Origin: CAZQSL01 sp964595945
Lineage (GTDB): Bacteria; UBP15; UBA6099; JAJRTR01
DNA length: 8,230 nucleotides
Direction of reading: 5' to 3'
NCBI GenBank assembly: GCA_964595945.1
Contig: CAZQSL010000145.1
Coordinates: 1-8,230 of the forward strand
Shown: piece after piece, positions 5,254 to 8,230 of the stretch
Position numbering within the stretch: the first letter of the stretch is position 1
How the letters are laid out: each line of letters begins with the position of its first letter
Translations under genes and position numbers: made by a program
The notes under the pieces: model-generated
Seen by the model: only the letters and a program-made list of their open reading frames with translations
Told to the model about the DNA's origin: nothing
Database searches by the model: none

Positions 5254-6672
5254 TTATCGCCGTGCAACGACACGGCCTGGCGAAGGCGGAGTGGCATAGA
5301 CAGTGACGGAGCGAGTGCCGGTGTTGCCTGCGGCGTCGCGGACGGAAGCGGTGATGACGAGCGGCTCGCGGGCGGGCAGATTCCAGATGTCGTGGATCAG
5401 GAAATAGTCGGCCGGACCGGAGAGATATACCCCGTCGATGACGGCTGACTGTTTCGTGATGGTCGATACCGTGGATGATGTCAAGGTGTCGATGGTAGTG
5501 ACCACATAACCCGAGATGTCGCATACGATCACGCGGCCGCCCGCGCCCTCGATCACGGCGGAAGGATATGTGCCGGTAGATACAGAGGCGACTGCGCCGG
5601 TGGACAGATCGACAATTTTGGCGGTCGAGTCGGAGGGCATGGACATGACGGCTTTTGCGCCTGTAGAAGTCACGATCATGCTGGCCGGCCGCTGGGCGCC
5701 GACGTAGACGCTTTGCACATCCACTCCATCATCAGTGAAAAGATACAGCATGGCGCCGCCTCCACCCGGACCGACAGAAACGATGTGTCCGGCGGATGAG
5801 GGCCTTGCGGCCAGTACTGACGGGATGTGGCCGATGGCCGTGTCGGCGATGAGCGCGCCGGTGGAGCCGGTGCGTTTTTCGAGCACGGGCTGTGTGGCGA
5901 ACGATATGTAGAGGCGGTCGATGGCGGAATTGTAAGCGATACATTCGGGCGCGTAGGGCAGGGCGGACGTGCCGAGGCTGGAGAGGTCGGCGAGCGAATA
6001 GGCGCGGAGTTCGCTGGCGTCGGAGCCTATCGCGTAGAAGCGGTTCGATGTGGCCACGCCGGCCTTGACGATGCCCGTGACGGTGCGTTTGACGACTTGG
6101 CCGGTAGTAGCGTCGATCACGGCAAGGTCTGTCGAAGATGTACCGGAGCGGCTCCATGCGACGAGCCGGCTGGAGTCGACGGCCACCGCGCCGATGTTGT
6201 CGGTACCTGCCACCTTGAGGCCCCAGGTCTTTTCAGCGGCAGTCAGTCCTCCAGCGGCATACCGGGTCAGCGGGTATCGTGCGACCGGCATGTTGACTGA
6301 TGCCTGTGTCTGTGTGGATGTGGCGTTGGTGACGGCGCTGGCGCCGAACATGTCGGTGATGTCGACCGTGCTGCCCATCAGGGTGAAAGTCACGGCGAGG
6401 GTCGAAAGATTGACCGATCCGCTGTCGTCGGAGTAGTCCGCGGCGATCTGCATCGAAGGGCTGATCGACAGTGTGGGCGAGTAGGCCGTGTATTCCGTGC
6501 CGCTCGCGGGCATGGAAATGGTGACGGCCGGAGCGATCGAGTCGACAGGTGCCGGTGTGCTGCCGCCGCCTCCTCCTCCACAGCCGGCTGCGAGTCCGCT
6601 AACGGTTAGCAGCAGTATTGCCAGGATCACGCGAAGCGTACCATTTGCATATTTCATGCGAAACTCTCTCAT
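5254..6672 (-). CDS. Surface lipoprotein with split Ig-like domain and beta-propeller-like core
   Basis: A 472-residue secreted lipoprotein, no named family recognised. The signal peptide has a basic N-region and hydrophobic core (RVILAILLLTVSGL), ending in lipobox AAGC with lipidated Cys31. Six Gly (32-37, codons GGA x3 then GGC x3) form a tether; no Asp follows the Cys, so outer-membrane sorting is expected. Residues 44-125 resemble the first half of a bacterial Ig-like domain (IAPAVTISMP; DYSDDSG at 79-85). Residues about 150-430 hold repeats of the YVTN/beta-propeller kind, such as LAVIDATTGQVV and AKIVDLSTGAV. Residues 438-459 (LVITASVRDAAGNTGTRS...) look like the closing strands of an Ig domain. 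The start at 6672 is chosen because TACGGAA lies 8 nt upstream. An ATG at 6657 gives a tidier 26-residue signal and is nearly as likely. The GTG at 6711 lies upstream of the predicted transcript start. Likely role: binding at the cell surface. Confidence 0.75.
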   Translation of the reverse strand: MREFRMKYANGTLRVILAILLLTVSGLAAGCGGGGGGSTPAPVDSIAPAVTISMPASGTEYTAYSPTLSISPSMQIAADYSDDSGSVNLSTLAVTFTLMGSTVDITDMFGASAVTNATSTQTQASVNMPVARYPLTRYAAGGLTAAEKTWGLKVAGTDNIGAVAVDSSRLVAWSRSGTSSTDLAVIDATTGQVVKRTVTGIVKAGVATSNRFYAIGSDASELRAYSLADLSSLGTSALPYAPECIAYNSAIDRLYISFATQPVLEKRTGSTGALIADTAIGHIPSVLAARPSSAGHIVSVGPGGGGAMLYLFTDDGVDVQSVYVGAQRPASMIVTSTGAKAVMSMPSDSTAKIVDLSTGAVASVSTGTYPSAVIEGAGGRVIVCDISGYVVTTIDTLTSSTVSTITKQSAVIDGVYLSGPADYFLIHDIWNLPAREPLVITASVRDAAGNTGTRSVTVYATPPSPGRVVARR

Positions 6673-6680
6673 GTTGAATA

Positions 6681-6687
6681 TTCCGTA
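6681..6687 (-). promoter_or_regulatory. TACGGAA element before the lipoprotein gene (possible RBS)
   Basis: Minus-strand TACGGAA, 8 nt before the ATG at 6672. Third copy in the window of the element also found at 2402 and 3534; it favours the 6672 start over 6657. Confidence 0.35.
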
Positions 6688-6693
6688 TATCTG

Positions 6694-6723
6694 ATTGTAC
6701 CGCATTTTCACATGGCGTGTAAG
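6694..6723 (-). promoter_or_regulatory. Putative promoter of the lipoprotein gene
   Basis: CTTACA (6718-6723, four of six matches) and TACAAT (6694-6699, five of six) are separated by 18 bp on the minus strand. They lie in the short gap after the radical SAM stop. The start site would fall near 6687, just before the TACGGAA element, leaving a leader of about 15 nt. It would let the lipoprotein be expressed apart from the upstream enzyme. Confidence 0.4.
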
Positions 6724-6724
6724 A

Positions 6725-6738
6725 GTGAGCGCGCTTAC
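6725..6738. repeat. 14-bp near-perfect palindrome next to the lipoprotein promoter
   Basis: GTGAGCGCGCTTAC reads almost the same on both strands (one mismatched pair), with a perfect AGCGCGCT core. It covers the radical SAM stop codon and ends one base from the candidate -35. With no loop it fits a dimeric protein site better than an RNA hairpin. It may also be chance in GC-rich DNA. Confidence 0.25.
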
Positions 6739-8230
6739 TTCACGGAGTCAAAGCCGAACTGCTGTGAAAACGTGTCCCGAAGCATCCTGTCGCGCATCAC
6801 CCGCGGCACGGTCTGCCACTGCATTCTGTGCGGCTGACGGGCGGACTCGAAGTAGCGGCGGCATGTCGCGCGTCCGTTTCCGGCGGCAAAAATGTGAAAC
6901 ACGGCAAGCTCGCGGCTGGAGGCGTCCGGGATTTTTTTCTCGGCGATCATGTTTTCGACAAGGCAGAAGGCGCGCTGTTTATGAGCCACGATTTCGGGCC
7001 ATTCGCGTCCGCCGGTCTCGTCATAGGCGAGGAATTCGCCGAAGCTGTTGCGGCCGCGCCTGGAGCTGAGCCTGATGCCTGTCGCGGCGGGATCGCGGCG
7101 CAGGACGGCCTGCCATGTGAAGCTGTTGTGGGCAAAGACCGCGTCGATGCAGTTGCTGTTGGCGCGGAGAAATTCGAGAGTGGCGATCAGGTCGTCTTGG
7201 TCCTCGTGTGGGAAGCCTGTCATGAGCGTGATCTGTGTGACGATGCCGGCGGCGGCGCAAAGGGCCAGCGCCTTGTGAGAGTCAGCGGAGGTCAGTCCCT
7301 TTTGCATGAGGCTGAGCATCCTGTCGCTGCCGCTTTCGACCGAGAGAGTGAGCATTACACAGCCGGCGGCGCGCATTTTGGCGGGCAACGTTTCGTCGGC
7401 GAACGCTGGACGTATCGCCGCGCTCCACAGGAACGGCGTGCCGAGCGCGATCATGGCATCGCAGAATTGTGTGAGGAAGCCTTCGCGGGAATTGATAATC
7501 CGGTCCTGAAAAACGACGCCCGTGAGCCCGGTGAGTGAGCAGACCGCGGCGAGACCGGCTGCGGCGGCCACTGGGTCGAGCGAACGGAATTCGCGCGGTG
7601 TGCCGCAGAAAACGCAGTCGTAGTCGCAGCCTTCCGTCAGCCGGTAAGGCAGGAGGCCGACGCGTGACTCGGCTGGTGATTTCACGCAGGATGCAAGCGC
7701 GGCGGGCACTTCCGCCATGTAGTTTTCCATCGCGACGCCGGAGAAATCGGGCGGAGGCAGCAGGGTGAAATCACATTCGGTGACAACTGTCCCGCCGGGC
7801 GCGATGAGCGCGTGTATGGCTTCGGCAGGCCGGTCGTCGTACTCGATGCGGTTGAGCAGTCCCGCGAGTGAGTATGCGGCGAAGTCGGGCGGAGCGAATG
7901 GCAGTCCGGCCTCAGGCGGCATGCCGGCGGCCTGTTCGCTCTTGAGATATTCGACAGCGAGGATCGTTTCGGGCGATGTCTGCCTGAGCAGGTCGGCGAA
8001 TTCGGCAGTAAAACCGCGATGCGCGTCGAGGTCGAGAAAATGCCGCAGGCGCGAGCATATCCACACAACTTTGTAGCCGGAAAGAGCGTCGTGGGGGATG
8101 AGGCTGGCAAGGGGAGCCGGAGCCAGTCCGGCGGCGGCGCGCGATTTTGCTGCTGGTTCGAGGTCGATGATTTCACAGCGGTAGCCGAGCAGAGACACGA
8201 ATGCCCTGATGACGGCCGCCGTCTGCGGCG
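6735..8230 (-). CDS. B12-binding-type radical SAM enzyme, N-terminus cut by right edge
   Basis: Radical SAM enzymes use a 4Fe-4S cluster to split S-adenosylmethionine and start radical chemistry. The cluster motif GCDYDCVFC has Cys at 191, 195 and 198, counted from the GTG at 8198 (CxxxCxxC). Further family features follow: FQDRIINSREGF, LSVESGSDRMLSLMQKGLT, and TLMTGFPHEDQDDLIATLEF. The part before it (about 1-130) looks like a Rossmann-type cobalamin-binding domain (GYRCEIIDL, YKVVWICSR). That frame continues without a stop to base 8230 as PQTAAVIRAF, which reads as the helix before that strand. The GTG at 8198 is thus probably internal and the real start lies outside. No DxHxxG cobalamin-ligand motif is in the visible part. 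About 190 residues follow the TIM-barrel core without a clear Cys-rich auxiliary-cluster domain. Substrate unknown; the lipoprotein gene follows 63 bp downstream. Confidence 0.85.
   Translation of the reverse strand, partial: PQTAAVIRAFVSLLGYRCEIIDLEPAAKSRAAAGLAPAPLASLIPHDALSGYKVVWICSRLRHFLDLDAHRGFTAEFADLLRQTSPETILAVEYLKSEQAAGMPPEAGLPFAPPDFAAYSLAGLLNRIEYDDRPAEAIHALIAPGGTVVTECDFTLLPPPDFSGVAMENYMAEVPAALASCVKSPAESRVGLLPYRLTEGCDYDCVFCGTPREFRSLDPVAAAAGLAAVCSLTGLTGVVFQDRIINSREGFLTQFCDAMIALGTPFLWSAAIRPAFADETLPAKMRAAGCVMLTLSVESGSDRMLSLMQKGLTSADSHKALALCAAAGIVTQITLMTGFPHEDQDDLIATLEFLRANSNCIDAVFAHNSFTWQAVLRRDPAATGIRLSSRRGRNSFGEFLAYDETGGREWPEIVAHKQRAFCLVENMIAEKKIPDASSRELAVFHIFAAGNGRATCRRYFESARQPHRMQWQTVPRVMRDRMLRDTFSQQFGFDSVK

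Noticed and set aside
6828..7538. Plus-strand open frame (236 codons) opposite the radical SAM gene
   Set aside because: Gly/Ala/Glu-rich translation without any domain; the minus strand encodes an enzyme with a full cluster motif.
8010..8030. DAHRG in the radical SAM protein as the B12 ligand motif DxHxxG
   Set aside because: The spacing is DxHxG, not DxHxxG, and it lies after the second strand of the domain, whereas the ligand motif comes near the first.
1..8230. CRISPR arrays, tRNA or rRNA genes, insertion sequences, prophage genes
   Set aside because: No regularly spaced repeats, cloverleaf sequences, terminal inverted repeats, or transposase/integrase motifs were seen on either strand.

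Overview
The window reads as a stretch of ordinary bacterial chromosome with about 60% GC by eye and a strong preference for C at the third codon position on both strands. It holds seven genes: four core or widespread ones (secD, folC, the yifB/comM family, a radical SAM enzyme) and three accessory ones (an ECF sigma factor, its membrane-bound neighbour, a secreted TPR protein), plus a surface lipoprotein. A lipoprotein with a long Gly tether, a SecD and a membrane-plus-periplasm sigma module suggest a diderm (Gram-negative-type) bacterium. The phylum cannot be fixed from this sequence. I see no phage, transposon, CRISPR, tRNA or rRNA signal.

Layout, left to right. The minus-strand start of secD is cut by the left edge (1-191). 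It has its own promoter and a leader of about 130 nt. Upstream of it, also on the minus strand, is folC (387-1685). A 108-bp divergent spacer carries two identical 9-mers 33 bp apart and a consensus -10 box. It separates folC from a plus-strand run: ECF sigma factor (1794-2390), single-pass membrane protein and probable anti-sigma factor (2415-2954), and exported TPR protein (2951-3457). The YifB/ComM-type AAA+ ATPase follows (3547-5085), after an 89-bp gap with no convincing terminator. A 14-bp hairpin (5148-5181) lies between the convergent ends of yifB and a minus-strand lipoprotein gene (5254-6672). The last gene is a minus-strand radical SAM enzyme (6735 to the right edge). Its open frame runs off the window, so its true start and most of its N-terminal domain are missing.

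How the genes work together. The sigma/membrane protein/TPR set is the most system-like part: cytoplasmic regulator, transmembrane partner and exported repeat protein, tightly packed with a 4-bp overlap at the second junction. It looks like a compact envelope-signalling module, with the TPR protein as a possible periplasmic modulator. That role is inference from layout and topology. SecD (protein export), FolC (folate) and YifB/ComM (DNA branch migration) are housekeeping or widespread functions with no obvious link to it. The lipoprotein seems to be an Ig-like domain split by a beta-propeller. The radical SAM enzyme has no recognisable substrate.

I found no clearly unprecedented system. The items most worth checking are the sigma module, the repeats in front of it, the interrupted Ig domain, and a shared TACGGAA element 6-8 nt before three start codons.
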